Below the pieces are notes generated by a model. It made no database searches and had not been told where the DNA came from. It worked only from the letters and a program-made list of their open reading frames with translations. The translations under genes and the position numbers were made by a program. Positions 11,209 to 56,989 of a stretch of 64,000 nt of DNA are shown here, piece by piece (the first letter of the stretch is position 1; the number at the start of each line of letters is the position of its first letter). Origin of the DNA: Uloborus plumipes (Eukaryota; Arthropoda; Arachnida; Araneae; Uloboridae). Location of the stretch: positions 16,710 to 80,709 of the forward strand of contig JAXGGA010005158.1 of the NCBI GenBank assembly GCA_038373865.1, read 5' to 3'.

Positions 11209-14107
11209 TTATTCACTAAACTCCGCGTATTTTTAACTACCGAGTAGAATAACAGCAAACTGTCTGCTAATATGCTTGTTCTGATAGGATTTGATTGTTC
11301 TAAATGCATTAAATATTCATAAGCTGCAGATCTATCGATCCTTCTTTTAATTTTCTTGTATTTGTACGACAAGTTAGATGCGCATCAGTTTAAAATTCAT
11401 TTTTCCTTAATAAATACGGATCCTAATTGTTAATGATTTTGATTTTATCAATGTATCTTCTTTTTGATTCGTTATGAAGGCTTTCACAAGACTAAAATAC
11501 ATTTTACACTTTAAAAAAGGCCACACAGTTGCTTGTCCACCAGGAACGGTTGCTAGGCTCCGTTGCTATGCAAAAAGCACGTGGCTGCTACTGCCCTATA
11601 ATTCACATAAAAACATTATATTTGTGGTTTTGTGAAACTAACAAAAAATTTACATTGTTTTTCTTTAAAAAATGAGAGATTCTAATGAATAAAAAATGAC
11701 AGATCTAGTGGAGACTTGAAGGAAAGTTACGATAGTTTCAAGGGGGGTTTTTGCCGAGTTCGGAAAATCATAAATTCAGCACCAGAAATTACCCTAAAAT
11801 TGGTGTAAAAATGCTGTTTGTTTCGTGCTTCACATGATGTTTATTGCTATACTTTGACAACTTACTAAGGTGTTATAAAAAACATGAATGGAAATGTCAT
11901 AACCTTATTAAACGTAAAAAAAAAAGAAGTTTGAGGGGGGGAGAGGTTTCATGTAGAGAACCAACTAGATACTAGAGTCTCGAAAGCATATGATAAAATT
12001 TGAGGGTTTTCGTTGTCTTAGAAAATTATTATTTTGATAATATAAATTAATTATTCGTTGTGCCCAAATTTTGATGACATAAAAAATCCATGAAGATTCC
12101 TTTTCAAAAATACCTGAATTTCAGGAATTTTTTCAATTATTTTGACTTTTTTCAAGAGTAAATGCATAGTTAACTTGGTTTATCGATTGCTTATTTAAAT
12201 TAAGTATGGACACTTGTGAGTATTTGTACTCGTTGATTCAATTGTGAAAAATCTGAGTATATAATTCTTATAAGTTCGATTTTTTTTTAAATGTTGTTTG
12301 TAAATTTGAGAAAATTTATATGCAAAAAACAAAAATATTTTGTTAGGAATATTTTTACAAGTGTGATAAAAAAAAAATACATAATACAAAAGCGCAAAAA
12401 ATATTTTTTTGAAATATTTTTACAAGTATGATGCAAAAATAAAATTTAAACCCTTGAAAATTATTTTGTTTAAAATATTTTTACTAGTTTGAAAAAACTT
12501 GTATGCCTAAAAAAAAAATAAATAAATAAAACATGTATGTATACATAAAAACGAAAATTTAATTTTTTGTGTGTTAGAAGAAAAAGAAAATGATAAAACG
12601 TATTTTAAATTACACAATATTAGTTTTGAAATGGGTTCATTAAATGATTCACTTTGATTGGATTGAGTTACTTATGAGGAAAAACCAATTTGCAACTCTT
12701 TAGAAAATAGAATACAATTCCGGAAAAAGAAAACTATCGAAAATCATAATTGTAATTTGTAATAATTGAAAAACAGCTAAGTTAAAAGAATATTTGTCGT
12801 ACCTTCAAAATAAGATTATAGAAAGAAATGAAATTGTTCAAAATGCTATTGAATTGAAAAATTTGAATGCATAAAACTTGGGTTGGTATACATCTAAAAT
12901 CTAAAATAGATACGTATACATCTAAAATTCAAATTTGTTAATATTTTTCAAATATTAATATTCTATAAGACTCTTGAATTCGGTGCAAAGGTATTTTTGC
13001 AAAAACAAGTCAACTAAATAAAAATAAACAAATATTAAAAAAATAGTTTCAAAACATATATGAATTGATTAAAAACTTTGTTTCATGAGGTATTTAAATA
13101 CCGAAATCGCATGATTTGAAAACGCTGCACTAAGTTTAAAAAGAAATATACACATATAACATATATGTTGTGAAAGGAAAAGTCGGTATTTGAAAGTATT
13201 TGACGACATAAAACTATGGTACAGTGAAAAATAAATAAATAAGTAGTAATACTGTGGCGAAAGTGCTAAACGAACTCGAAGTTGGGAAATACAGCAAAAT
13301 TACTAATATGACTATTACTGATTAAACATCACGTGCGCATGCTTCATGAATCACCTCTGTTTCTGACTGCAATAAGACATTGTTGGTTGATTGTTCGAAT
13401 CTTTAGTACATGGTTGCTAAAATGTTTTGGAGTGAGCGTGGTGATTTTCGACGATTCCCGGCTTTTGATGATAATTTCACGACATCTCGGTTCTGGATTT
13501 GCCTTGGTGAATGAATAATTTAATTTCATTTTGTGAGGATTAGTCGGAAATGTAGCATGTAGAAAAAAAAATTAATTCAAAATCTGTGAATGCCATAAAA
13601 TACATATTCAAAAAAAATATAGGTCGAAAAAAATATTCGAAGTTGGGAATTCCATAGAAATAATTAAGCCGTTTGAGTGACCCTAATTAAATTAGTGAAT
13701 GAGTTTTAAAAAATAGCTAATGGGATGTAGTTATTCACTACACTGGGATGGAAGGTTGGGATAAACAAAGTTGGGAAAAATTAAATCATAGCAGGTTGTG
13801 AATGTAACAATTTTGGTCTGTTGAAAAAATAATTGGCACCTGCAGAGAAAATATGAAAAAAAAAAAAGTTTTCAAAGGTCAAAAAAAAAAAAAAAAACAT
13901 TTAGTCGGAAAAGTACGAGACAAAGACCTAAAAACAGTAAAGCTCCAAAAATAAAAATATTCAAAGTTGGAAATTTCGTAGCAATTATTAAATTCGGTAA
14001 AGTGGAATTCATAAAATTACTAATTGAATTAGTAGACTAACAAAATAATATAGTAGAGCCAATAATAAATATTTATCGGATTATAAAAGCTCCCAGCCGT
14101 CTAAGTA
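11209..14107. other. No gene seen; very AT-rich
   Basis: Many homopolymer runs and stop codons in every frame. Two GTTGCTA half-sites near 11,550-11,570 resemble RFX X-box halves but have no gene beside them. Confidence 0.6.
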
Positions 14108-15375
14108 TAGAAAACTAAGATGCTAATAATTTGTACGGTTGGGCTATGTGCCAGCACTTACCAATTAACGGTTTTAAGTGATTAACCGAACAGGAAATAT
14201 CAAATATCGATGTTATGAATATTGCTGATGATTCCAATGTTGGCTATGTTTTTAGCATGAACTTGAAAATCCCTGAAGAATATCACGATTTCATGAACGA
14301 ATATCCTCTCGCGTCAGAGAATATTTTGATTTGTCCAGAAATGCTCTCCAAATATAACAAAGATTTAGCTGAAATACACAATAGAAAGCATTCAAGCGTA
14401 AAAAAACTATCGCCCAATTTATATGATAAAGAAGATTATGTAATTCACTACCGAAATCTGAAGCAATGTCTCAAGTTGGGAATTAAACTAACCAAATTAT
14501 CTAAAGGCATTAAATTTAATCAAGCTGCATGGTTAAAATCAGATGTGGAATTTAATACCGCAAAACAAAAAGAAGCTTCAAATAATTTTGAAAAGATTTT
14601 TTCAAACTTCTAAACAACAGCGTGTATGGAAAAACTATGGAAAACGTAAGTAAAAGGATGGACGTGAAACTAACACAAGATGAGAAAAATGTGCAAAAAT
14701 TGGTTTCAAAACTAGCATTTCATGCATACAAAATTTTTGAAAACGATTTGGTCGGAATTCATATGCTGCGGAAAAATATAAAATTTAATTGCCCCATTTA
14801 TAGCGGATTTTGTATCTTGGAGATTAGTAAAACTTAAATGTATACTTTTCGTTATGAATACATATTAAAGAAATATCTGCAAAAGGCCCTATTGTTCACG
14901 GGTACTGACAGTTGATACTATGAAATTTTTACTGAAGAAATATATGACGACATGATTGAAGATTTAGTCTATTTTGATAAGTCGGACTACCCAAAAAGTC
15001 ACAAGTCATACAGTTCGGAAAATAAAAAAAGTACTGGGAAAAATGAAAGATGAACTTTTAGGGGATAGGATTGTTGAATTCGATGGACTACGATCCAAAA
15101 TGTACAACCTGTTAAGTGAAAAGGATGAACGAAAGCGAGCGATGGGTGTTCAAAAATCTATTGTAAGGCTTGTTCTAAAACACGAGGAATACAAAAATGT
15201 ATTATTTAATTATAAACTGAGATTTGAAAGTCGAAACAAAACTTTAAGTAAAAATCATATATTATATACTGTGAATCAAAAGAAACTAGCATTATATCAG
15301 CTTATGATGATAAACGCTTTGTCTTAGAAAACAAAATAGACACTTTAGCTTATGGACATAAGGAAACACCACTGA
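14108..15375 (+). pseudogene. Second family B DNA polymerase relic, C-terminal half
   Basis: Starting at motif A (DANNLYGWAM, preceded by an in-frame stop), this copy runs through the palm region to the C-terminal block ending near LAYGH at about 15,350. Open parts are 14,215-14,613, 14,622-14,837 and 14,974-15,327. Motif B (LLNNSVYGKT) is readable near 14,600 only after a frameshift. Motif C reads FTGTDS with a stop right behind it, so the first catalytic Asp is replaced by Gly. The exonuclease and N-terminal parts are absent. It is diverged from the copy at 3120-6660 and on the opposite strand, so the two are separate insertions rather than a recent duplication. Confidence 0.8.
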
Positions 15376-15975
15376 AGGAAATGTTTGAGTTACAGTCAAA
15401 CTGAAATGACTTGAATAAAATGTTTGATCTGGCTCTGTCACGTGTGTTTCGGTAACGGGATGTAAAAACCTCCGCAAATTGTCCTTCAATATTTAGATTA
15501 ACTTTTATCATACTTTCAATATTTAAAAATTGATTATAAAAATGCTTTTGCTTAAACTGACTGCATGTTTTATTTTATGATTTACATTTTTATTTTCATA
15601 CCTTGCAGTAACTTCAAAAATTTTATATTTTTATTCATTCATTCATTCTATTATGGGTTTAAGTTTTTCGTTGTCATGTTTTGTTGATTTGTTTAACTCT
15701 CTAATTTTTTAGATTTATTAATGTAATGTTCTAGTATTTTAAGAGGGGTGGGGTGACTGAAGGAAACGTCCGATATCCAGTTAAACTGAAATGACTTGAA
15801 TTAACTGTTTGATCAGGCTCTGTCACGTGTGTTTCGGTAACGGGGTGCAAAAACCTCAGCAAAATAACTTTCAATAATAATTTTTTTTTTCATATTTTCA
15901 TTACTTTAAACTTGATTTTGAAAATGCTTTTGCTTAAACTGATTGTATGTTTTACTTTTATGATTTACATTTTTT
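15360..15975. repeat. Direct repeat pair of ~230 bp beside the polymerase relic
   Basis: 15,360-15,600 and 15,747-15,975 share the phrases 'aaactgaaatgacttgaat', 'ggctctgtcacgtgtgtttc' and 'aatgcttttgcttaaactga' in the same order. They are about 85-90% alike by eye. The first copy starts at the polymerase C-terminus. The rest up to 16,471 is AT-rich with no gene seen. Confidence 0.75.
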
Positions 15976-16471
15976 AATTTACAGACCTTCCAGTATCATT
16001 GGAGCTTTTACGCATAAATACATTTTTCCAATTCATTTCACCTTTTCACCGATTCTATAAACCACTTAGTTTTTAATTTCATTCTGTAATTACTTCTAAA
16101 TGTTTCAATTTAAAGCTATGTTTGTATTTTGACTTAATGCTTTCAGATAATATGAAAATATTAGTTAAATTGAGTTTGCACACAGAAAATGTTCCTAAAA
16201 ATTTTAATTTTGTGGTATGACTATAAATTTCAAGTTATAAATATAATGTTTGTAGAAATTCTAAAAGTTTCCTCAATATGATAAGATCCAACACACAAGA
16301 GAGGAAAAAAAAAAAACATATTTCGAAAACAGTCCTTATCTTTCACGAATCTACCGCAGGCACACTACCCCTTTCCTCTCGCGGACACACCCCCCTTGAG
16401 CAAGCGCCGGTCGAACGCGGAATCCTTTCAATCCTTGCAATCCTCGCTGAGCCAAAACCCCCATTTTTACA

Positions 16472-16987
16472 CTACTTATGACATTTTGAATTGCACAAAA
16501 GTTTGTTATATTTGCATTTGCAGCGATTTGTTGCACACTTCGTAGTGCAACTGCATTGAGTGTAGCCTTGGCCGCCGGTCAGCGATTGTAAAGAGGCAAC
16601 GGTTCGTAACGATTTTTCTTCTGTGCCCACGGATGCCAATGTAAGTAGTTTCTCTTGCAAAACGGAAAACTCACTTCTGGAGTACAGTTGTCTGGAGTAC
16701 AGTTGTTGCCTGTCAACATCTGGAACATCCTCTGTCAACATCTGGAATTCGGATGCGTACATTATCTCCAACTTTCGCAGGTGGAAATTTTGCATCTGAA
16801 TTTTTTAGCATCTTGACACCTTGAGTTTGTAAGCTGGTATGGGCAGCAGACCTCTTTTTCGTGATTTCTTTTTTATTATGACACAGCCTACAGGTAATTT
16901 TTAATCCTTCGCCTGCTTCATTATTTATTCCACAAGTTGCGTGCATAACCTTTCCGCAGGATCCACAAGAATGGGCAGAACTACACT
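16472..16987 (-). pseudogene. C-terminal fragment of a KRBA2-like, transposon-derived integrase gene
   Basis: Two overlapping minus frames (from 16,987, and 16,795-16,472) form the tail of a protein of the KRAB-A domain-containing-2-like type, a family derived from Ginger/gypsy-like integrases. In order, one sees a Cys-rich finger (HSCGSCGKVMHATCG ... CRLC), the phrase KVGDNVRIRIPDVDRG, then LYSRSEFSV, and a terminal Cys-rich knot (CSCTTKCATNRCKCK). The frame changes in the middle, a short stretch around PDVDR is duplicated, and the integrase core is missing because the sequence is cut by a small MITE at 16,988. It is a dead fragment. Confidence 0.65.
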
Positions 16988-17095
16988 CCCCAAGTAGCAT
17001 ACTTCGTTTTTAAAGGTTGTAAAATGGTTATTAACGTTGTGACAACGGATTAAAAATGTTTATAAAACGTTTAAACGTTTTTTGTGCTACCTGGG
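16988..17095. mobile_element. Small MITE with CCCARGTAGCA ends
   Basis: Imperfect inverted termini, CCCAAGTAGCAT on the left and the complement of CCCAGGTAGCAC on the right, enclose 108 bp. It cuts off the integrase-like fragment. No clear target duplication is visible. Confidence 0.5.
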
Positions 17096-17329
17096 TCTTA
17101 TTGACATTCTACACAGAATTCGTTCGCATTTGAAAAACGATCTCAAATCACGCGGCGATCCCTTTCATAGTTGCTGTGCTTGGAAAGCATGTACAAATTC
17201 TTGAAAATGAGTTTGATCCATAGTATAACAAAAAACAAACGAATATTGAAAGGGCTTACCTATCCTGTGGGAAAGCACACTAAATCGCAACCAAAACTAT
17301 TTAGTTGGTGGGCCCGTTAACACAAACGC

Positions 17330-17550
17330 GTTGCCAGATTCGGCCAGATTGACTTCGGCGCCCCCTACCGAAGTCTTGCTTCAGCACATCGAGCATTGGC
17401 CAGAGAGTTCCGGCCACTTCGCGAAGTGGCCGGCCAAAGTAGCATTTTCGCAATTTATTTCCAGTACTTCGGACATTGGCCACACGCCCCGGCCAATGCG
17501 CGAAGTGGCCGGCCACTTCGCGAACTGGCCGGATTTCGGGCTTTGGCCGT
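17330..17550. repeat. GC-rich palindromic patch, GGCCACTTCGCGAAGTGGCC family
   Basis: A perfect 24-bp palindrome spans 17,410-17,433. Variants of its half-site (GGCCACTTCGCGAA, GCGAAGTGGCCGGCC) recur several times up to 17,535, along with repeated GGCCA(A/G)T phrases. The patch is far richer in GC than its surroundings. Open frames on both strands here (17,301-17,555) follow from the palindromic composition. Confidence 0.7.
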
Positions 17551-17555
17551 AACAT

Positions 17556-19477
17556 ATATATAGATTGAAAAAAAATGGAAACTCTTAATGGCAGCGTCTA
17601 TTTGAAGTTTGCTGAGAGAGAAACATTATCATTTCATCCTCAGTCTATTCTAACATCACTTAGATTAAGCCAAAAAAAAAAAAATAGCTATTTCTATTCT
17701 TTCTTTTAAATTTAACAGTAATCTTTTCATTTGTATCATATTTTTAAATTAGAACTTCACAATACTTTATGGTTTTCTTTGATGCAAATTTCCCAAATAC
17801 ATAGTTACCAGCCTTTGCAGTTTTTGTAGCTAAACCATCAATTCCTTCTAGGTCTGCACCATAATCTTTCATTTAATCTTATAAATTGCTTCATCAGAAC
17901 TGCTTTTCATTTAGAAATCATCATTATTATGAATGGACCCACTTACACCATATCGAGGGGACCCACTTACCCTACTAGGGAAAATCTACGGGGTTAGTGG
18001 AACTCCACCCCTTAAACACTTAATAATAATAATTTGCATAAAAATTCCTATTGCAATGTGTATTTCATGTTCAACTCTACAAGAAAACTTAAATGAACAC
18101 AGAAAAAATAATAAAAACTAGCCTTGAAACACTTCTTTGAAAAATGTTGCTTGAACTCGCATTTTTTTTTTTTTTTTGACGTAAATTATATGATTTTAAA
18201 AAAAATTCATGAAACCCAAATATATTCAAATCAATCATTGTGATAAAATATAAAATGATCAGTACAAAAAAGTATAAAAGCCATATGCGTATTTCAGTTA
18301 TAAGGGGGGTGGCCCACTTACCCGAACCAACCCTATAAGAGAATTTAGAAAATTGAACGCGTAATGTTAAAATGATAATTAGTCCTAAAAATTTAAAACA
18401 AAATCCATGAGAGGCATGAAGCTTCAAAAAACTGTAAAATCAAAAGTTAGGAAACGAACATATCGAAGGAATTTGACGCCGTTTGACAGCCAGCAAACAA
18501 TTTGAAATTGTGAAATTAAAACCAAAACAACTTTAAAATTTGGTTGCTAAAATCCAAAAATTCAAATAGTAAAATAATGTGAACGCTGAACGATACTTAA
18601 AAAGAAAAAAAAAAGAAAGAAACCAAGAAACAATTTATGAGGGAAATAAAGATCATGTAGAGAGAGAGAAAAAACACGCGTAAATCTACCAGAGATCAAC
18701 GAAGAGGAAAGGAAAGCCACTTGCAGCTACGGGATACGATTGAAATCTTTAAATTTATTAAAGGGGAATAAATTTAAAGATAAATGGAAAAACTGCTTTT
18801 AATGAACAGAGTTAAGAGTCTTTAATTATGTATTAAACTTCTGTTTAATACATAATTCTGTAAACTTCTTAGTGTATTAAACTTCTGTTACACCTCATCA
18901 ATTAAAATGAGTTGACTCTAATCATTGTATAAACTTCATATTTATATGCAACATTAAAATAAAATAAAATGAGATGAATTCACAAGTTAGATTCGTAACT
19001 GTCGAGAAATATGGAAAACCAAGGTTTTGGCCTTTTCGAGCTCTTTCGGACAGCGGAAGGTCAAAACCTGGACCGGAAAATTTGTATTTCGAAGTATAAC
19101 TCGCGAGAGCTCACGCAGGATCGAAAGCGACCCCAGCGATTTATGTTTCCATTTCTTGGAATTTCATAGCCAGATAAAGAAACCATCTTTTCGGTAGCTG
19201 TAATTATGTCCTTGCTTGATGTGAGGGTGTGGTTGGAATTTTCCTAAACAATTTCTATTCTTGCAAAAAAGGGGGTCTTTTGCAAGCACTGGGGTCGTTT
19301 TCAACCGTCGTTCGAGCGCTCGTGTGACAAATAAAGCGCAAGCTCTCGAGTGATAGTTTACTCAAATACATTATTTTTTTACTTTTTTGTGTAGACAACA
19401 TCTTTAGGCTCAACTTTTATCACTTCTTCCAGTATTTGGGAAGAAATTGTATGACTGATTTCAGTTTTTAATCATTA
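17556..19477. other. No gene seen
   Basis: Contains three GG(A/C)CCACTTACC-like phrases (17,936, 17,959 and 18,309), poly(T) near 18,162, and two related phrases, GAAAGCGACCCCAGC (19,122) and its inverse near 19,288, which may mark the arms of an old foldback element. No supported coding region. Confidence 0.55.
18824..18857. repeat. Perfect 15-bp hairpin
   Basis: AATTATGTATTAAAC and its exact complement enclose a TTCT loop. No gene ends nearby, so it is not called a terminator. Confidence 0.7.
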
Positions 19478-20286
19478 CTAGCTGCCAGGGCAGCTAGATT
19501 AGCTTCCTGCGGCATGTTGATGCATAAGTTCCCCCCTCTCTAACTTTTACCTCATTCTGAAGTTATATTATTTGATATAATTTAATGTTCATTCGATTTC
19601 AAGACATACCACGCACGTGGCCCGGCGTTGCACGGGCACTTCGTGCCCTGAAAGTAGTGAGAAAAAAATTTAAAGAAACTACTCCCCGCCAAGGCGGCTC
19701 GCTTACAGGCGCTTCACGCCTTTACTTTTTTCCTATATAAAAAAAATCATTCGAATTATTGAGATGCTTCACGCCTTCAAGATGGTGAGGAAAGTTTCAG
19801 TAAGTTCAGCTCGCTCAAAGGAAAAAAGGAGACATAGATACTCAGTTTTTAATATAAGTAGATGGCTCTTCAACAAATAAATGTTTCAAAATATTACCAG
19901 TTGCTAGCGATAAAAATTCTACGTAAGTGGCCCGCTTATGAGTTTCGTGTTTGATTTAGTTAAGCCTTCATTCAAAATTCTCATTATCATTGTTATTATA
20001 CTGTTTCATAGCAACGACGGTTTGCAAGAATAGATTTCATATTTAATCATTTATTAGGCTTAATCGCTTCAAACTTGACTACTTATTAATTGATATCTTC
20101 GCTAATTAAAATCGTATAATTATATCAATTGAAACTAATGAAGCCTGAAAAATTACCTATCTATCGGTACCTGGTTCGACTTTCAGGTCATTGGCGTTCA
20201 GGAGAAAGAAGCGTGACATAGAAAGATAGTTAGAAAGATAGAAAGAAAGATAGTTAGAAAGATACTCAGTTTTTAATATAAGTAGA
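19478..20286 (-). mobile_element. Non-autonomous Helitron, copy A
   Basis: Read on the minus strand, it starts TCTACTTATATTAAAAACTG and ends CTAG, with T as the next host base, the TC...CTRR layout of Helitrons. A 9-bp stem with 2-nt loop (CTAGCTGCC/GGCAGCTAG) overlaps the terminal CTAG instead of sitting about 10 bp before it. A GATAGTTAGAAA microsatellite lies near the 5' end. The 5' terminal sequence is repeated internally at 19,862. No Rep/helicase is encoded. Confidence 0.8.
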
Positions 20287-21116
20287 CTAGCTGCCAGGGC
20301 AGCTAGATTAGCTTCCTGCGGCATGTTGATGCATAAGTTCCCCCCTCTCTAACTTTTACCTCATTCTGAAGTTATATTATTTGATATAATTTAATGTTCA
20401 TTCGATTTCAAGACATACCACGCACGTGGCCCGGCGTTGCACGGGCACTTCGTGCCCTGAAAGTAGTGAGAAAAAATTTTAAAGAAACTACTCCCCGCCA
20501 AGGCGGCTCGCTTACAGGCGCTTCACGCCTTTACTTTTTTCCTATATAAAAAAATCATTCGAATTATTGAGATGCTTCACGCCTTCAAGATGGTGAGGAA
20601 AGTCGGTAAGTTCAGCTCGCTCAAAGGAAAAAAGCAGACATAGATACTCAGTTTTTAATATAAGTAGATGGCTCTTCAACAAATAAATGTTTTAAAATAT
20701 TACCAGTAGCTAGCGATAAAAATTCTACGTAAGTGGCCCGCTTATGAGTTTCGTGTTTGATTTAGTTAAGCCTTCATTCAAAATTCTCATTATCATTGTT
20801 ATTATACTGTTTCATAGCAACGACGGTTTGCAAGAATGGATTTCATATTTAATTATTTATTAGGCTTAATCGCTTCAAACTTGACTACTTATTAATTGAT
20901 ATCTTCGCTAATTAAAATCGTATAATTATATCAATTGAAACTAATGAAGCCTGAAAAATTACCTATCTATCGGTACCTGGTTCGACTTTCAGGTCATTGG
21001 CGTTCAGGAGAAAGAAGCGTGACATAGAAAGATAGTTAGAAAGAAAGATAGTTAGAAAGAAAGATAGTTAGAAAGAAAGATAGTTAGAAAGATACTCAGT
21101 TTTTAATATAAGTAGA
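20287..21116 (-). mobile_element. Non-autonomous Helitron, copy B, abutting copy A
   Basis: Very similar to copy A, with a longer GATAGTTAGAAA run. On the minus strand its terminal CTAG is followed directly by the TC start of copy A with no base between them. The outer flank is A before TC, as expected for an A|T insertion. The internal 5' end lies at 20,668. Confidence 0.8.
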
Positions 21117-21507
21117 TTGTAGAATATGAGACATTTTCTGTACCTCGATAATTTTTTTCACAAGCATATATCTCAACTAAAATTACTTGCTGAACCCTGG
21201 TGCAGAGAAGCGTCTCACGCGCGGTCATTCGGGTCGTAACGTGAACTAATGCCATCAACGAAAATATTATCTTTCTTATTCTCCCTGAATTACCCATGCG
21301 GAATAATAAACCGTGATTTCAAGAGAGAAAAAAAAAAAAGTCGATCTGTGGATGAGCATCTTCTGAGAATCCTTACTCACGTCAAACGCAATAACGCGTC
21401 AAACCGGATGGTCCCCGCTTATTAAGACTTTAAAAAATGGCGGCTCCCAAATCGAGAGCCTTGAGGGAGTTTTATAAAAACAACTCGATCTGCCGGTGTA
21501 CAGCGAC
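21117..21507 (+). other. Upstream region and 5' UTR of the membrane-protein gene
   Basis: Lies between Helitron B and the first coding ATG. It has more CpG than the flanks (CTCACGCGCGG, AACGCGTC). An ATG in strong context at 21,437 opens a different frame (see the uORF entry). The main frame has an in-frame TAA at 21,475-21,477, which supports the start at 21,508. No TATA box was identified. Confidence 0.5.
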
Positions 21508-54775
<33,268 letters not shown>

Positions 54776-56989
54776 ACTCACATCAAAAGACATCAGTTGA
54801 ATGCTGGAATAATTCAGGTTTCGAAAGCTTCTGCTGAACCCTTTCGGAAGCAAAGATATGACAGCGATCAATCGGTTACTGGAACTTTTGCAAATGTTTT
54901 GCATTTTCACTCTTACTAGTTAAAAAGTAACTATTCAATCGTTGATTCATAAAACGTGATTGTTATGACTGCGATATAGACATTTACACTGTGTAAAATT
55001 GCGCCGAAAGAAGAAATATCTGCACTTACTGTGAACTATAATTTAGCCCAAAATATTCGCATCAATAAATGAGATTTTTCAAAACTTGTTTTGGATGTAA
55101 GTTAAAAATGGTTGAAATCAAAAAAAGACAAGCGTATATGTGAGCTAAAATATAGTTGACTACTCTGTACATCATGCGAAACCTATTTTCTAATACTGTG
55201 CGCTTTGAACTGGGTATATCATGGTCATTACATCTTAGATCCCAGGTCTTATATCTTCTAATATTATGCTCAATTTCAAAATGACTGTATACGAAATGTA
55301 TGGATGTGAATTGGGCAGTTCCATTTTGAAAACTAGCATCGATTGCTGCACAAAATAGCCTGCAGAGACTCCAAATATGTTAGGTCCTTGCTCCGTTGCA
55401 TCAATTTCTGAAGAACATAGGTTCTACTTCCATAAAAGACGGTTAAATTTTGGAAATTTCCAGAAACAGCATTTATATGATGTATTTTGGCTCTGAAACG
55501 GACGTATCTTACGAAATACGACCGTTACGGAGAAAATGCAGTTATTTTAATATTTGTATTGGAATTCTTCAAAATTTAACTGCATTATAGTAATAAAGAC
55601 CGTGTACTACATTAATATAGTGAAATAAAACAAGAATTTGACATATTTCTTGTTTTTGTAATCTGTTTTGTGAAAAACTGATACGTTTGTTATCATGGAA
55701 TTGCTCAATTATAAAAAGAGGACTCTAGGTTATTTTTGTGTTTCTGTTCAATGGGTTACATTTCATACAATGATAAGCAAACTATGTCAGAAACAGTTGA
55801 AGTACTGATGTACTATTGTATATGATTTGTGTTTTGCTATGTATGCTGCCACGGGAAGGCAAAGAGTAGTATATCTGCAGAAATGAATTTTTGAGGTATT
55901 TGAAGACACGCGTTTCGGATTCCATACTAATAATATCGAAAAGCTGCAATGTGACGTTTTTTCGTGCTTTTTATTCAACTGAAACCAAATAGGCACGCTT
56001 ATACGATAAAGCTAAAATAAAATAAATGACCGAAATGCAAAAAAATCTGAAAGATAAAATTTTGCAGATACTGCCCTTTACTTTCCATGGCAGTGAGGCT
56101 CTGATATTGACTCACCAAAAAGAAAGTCTTTTTTTTTTTTTTTTTTTTTGACTACGAAAAAATTATGATTGTTTCAGTTAATTATTCGTAAGACAATGCA
56201 AGAGTATAAATAAAATGGCAGCCATTGATTTAATAGAATAGGCCAATTACTGGTTGGTTGCTTCAGGTTTATTGGCGCACGAGCCTTAATAGTGGCCAAT
56301 GACTGTTTTTAAGGTTGAGGTTCTCTCCTATCATATTTTTTTTGTACAAAATGTCAATAAAGATATTTCCTACCTGTATTTCTGAAAATATTCCTTTTGA
56401 ACACATTGCTTAAACTAATATCATCTCAGTATGTTTCAATGCGAGCAGTTTACTCATTGAAATTTCATAATTTTAAATTATATGTTTTCCAAAAACGAGG
56501 CAAGAAATTCTAAAATGTAATGTTTACACTAGTTAACGGTAATATCGGTTCTTTTGTAAAATCTTATAGAAATACTTATTCCTTGTGAATAAAATGGAAA
56601 GGTATAGTCAGTATACATTTAACAGCAAACATTTTCCTTTTATCAAAACGAATGTAATTTAGAACAAAATGCTTTTGGAATGCTTCAGAATTCAACGACT
56701 ACTGAATGCTCAAATATTCATAAACATGATTACATTCAAAAATCTCTCACACATCTTTGAAATAAGATAAATGAATTAGAACTTTTGAAGGGATGGATCA
56801 GTTGGTGAATATTGGTGCTCTTATTATATTTATCTACTTTGCACAGAGGGAACATAAGGGCAGTACACGAACATTCCACTATTCTTGTATTTATTTTTCT
56901 GTTATGCGAGTGCCACTTTATGCTATTTATATGAAAGATATGTAAATAGGAGAAGCACTGAGAGCGTTGAAAGGAGCTTCTATATGCTA
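54776..56989 (+). other. 3' UTR of the membrane-protein gene and downstream DNA
   Basis: No further coding region. AATAAA signals occur at 55,064, 55,591 and near 56,355, so the transcript end is uncertain. Poly(T) at 56,131-56,149. Confidence 0.55.
55064..55069 (+). promoter_or_regulatory. Candidate poly(A) signal AATAAA
   Basis: First AATAAA after the stop codon, 289 bp downstream. Later ones could also be used. Confidence 0.5.

Noticed and set aside
11549..11572. Two RFX X-box-like half-sites (GTTGCTAG, GTTGCTAT)
   Set aside because: They are direct, not inverted, halves, and no gene start lies nearby.
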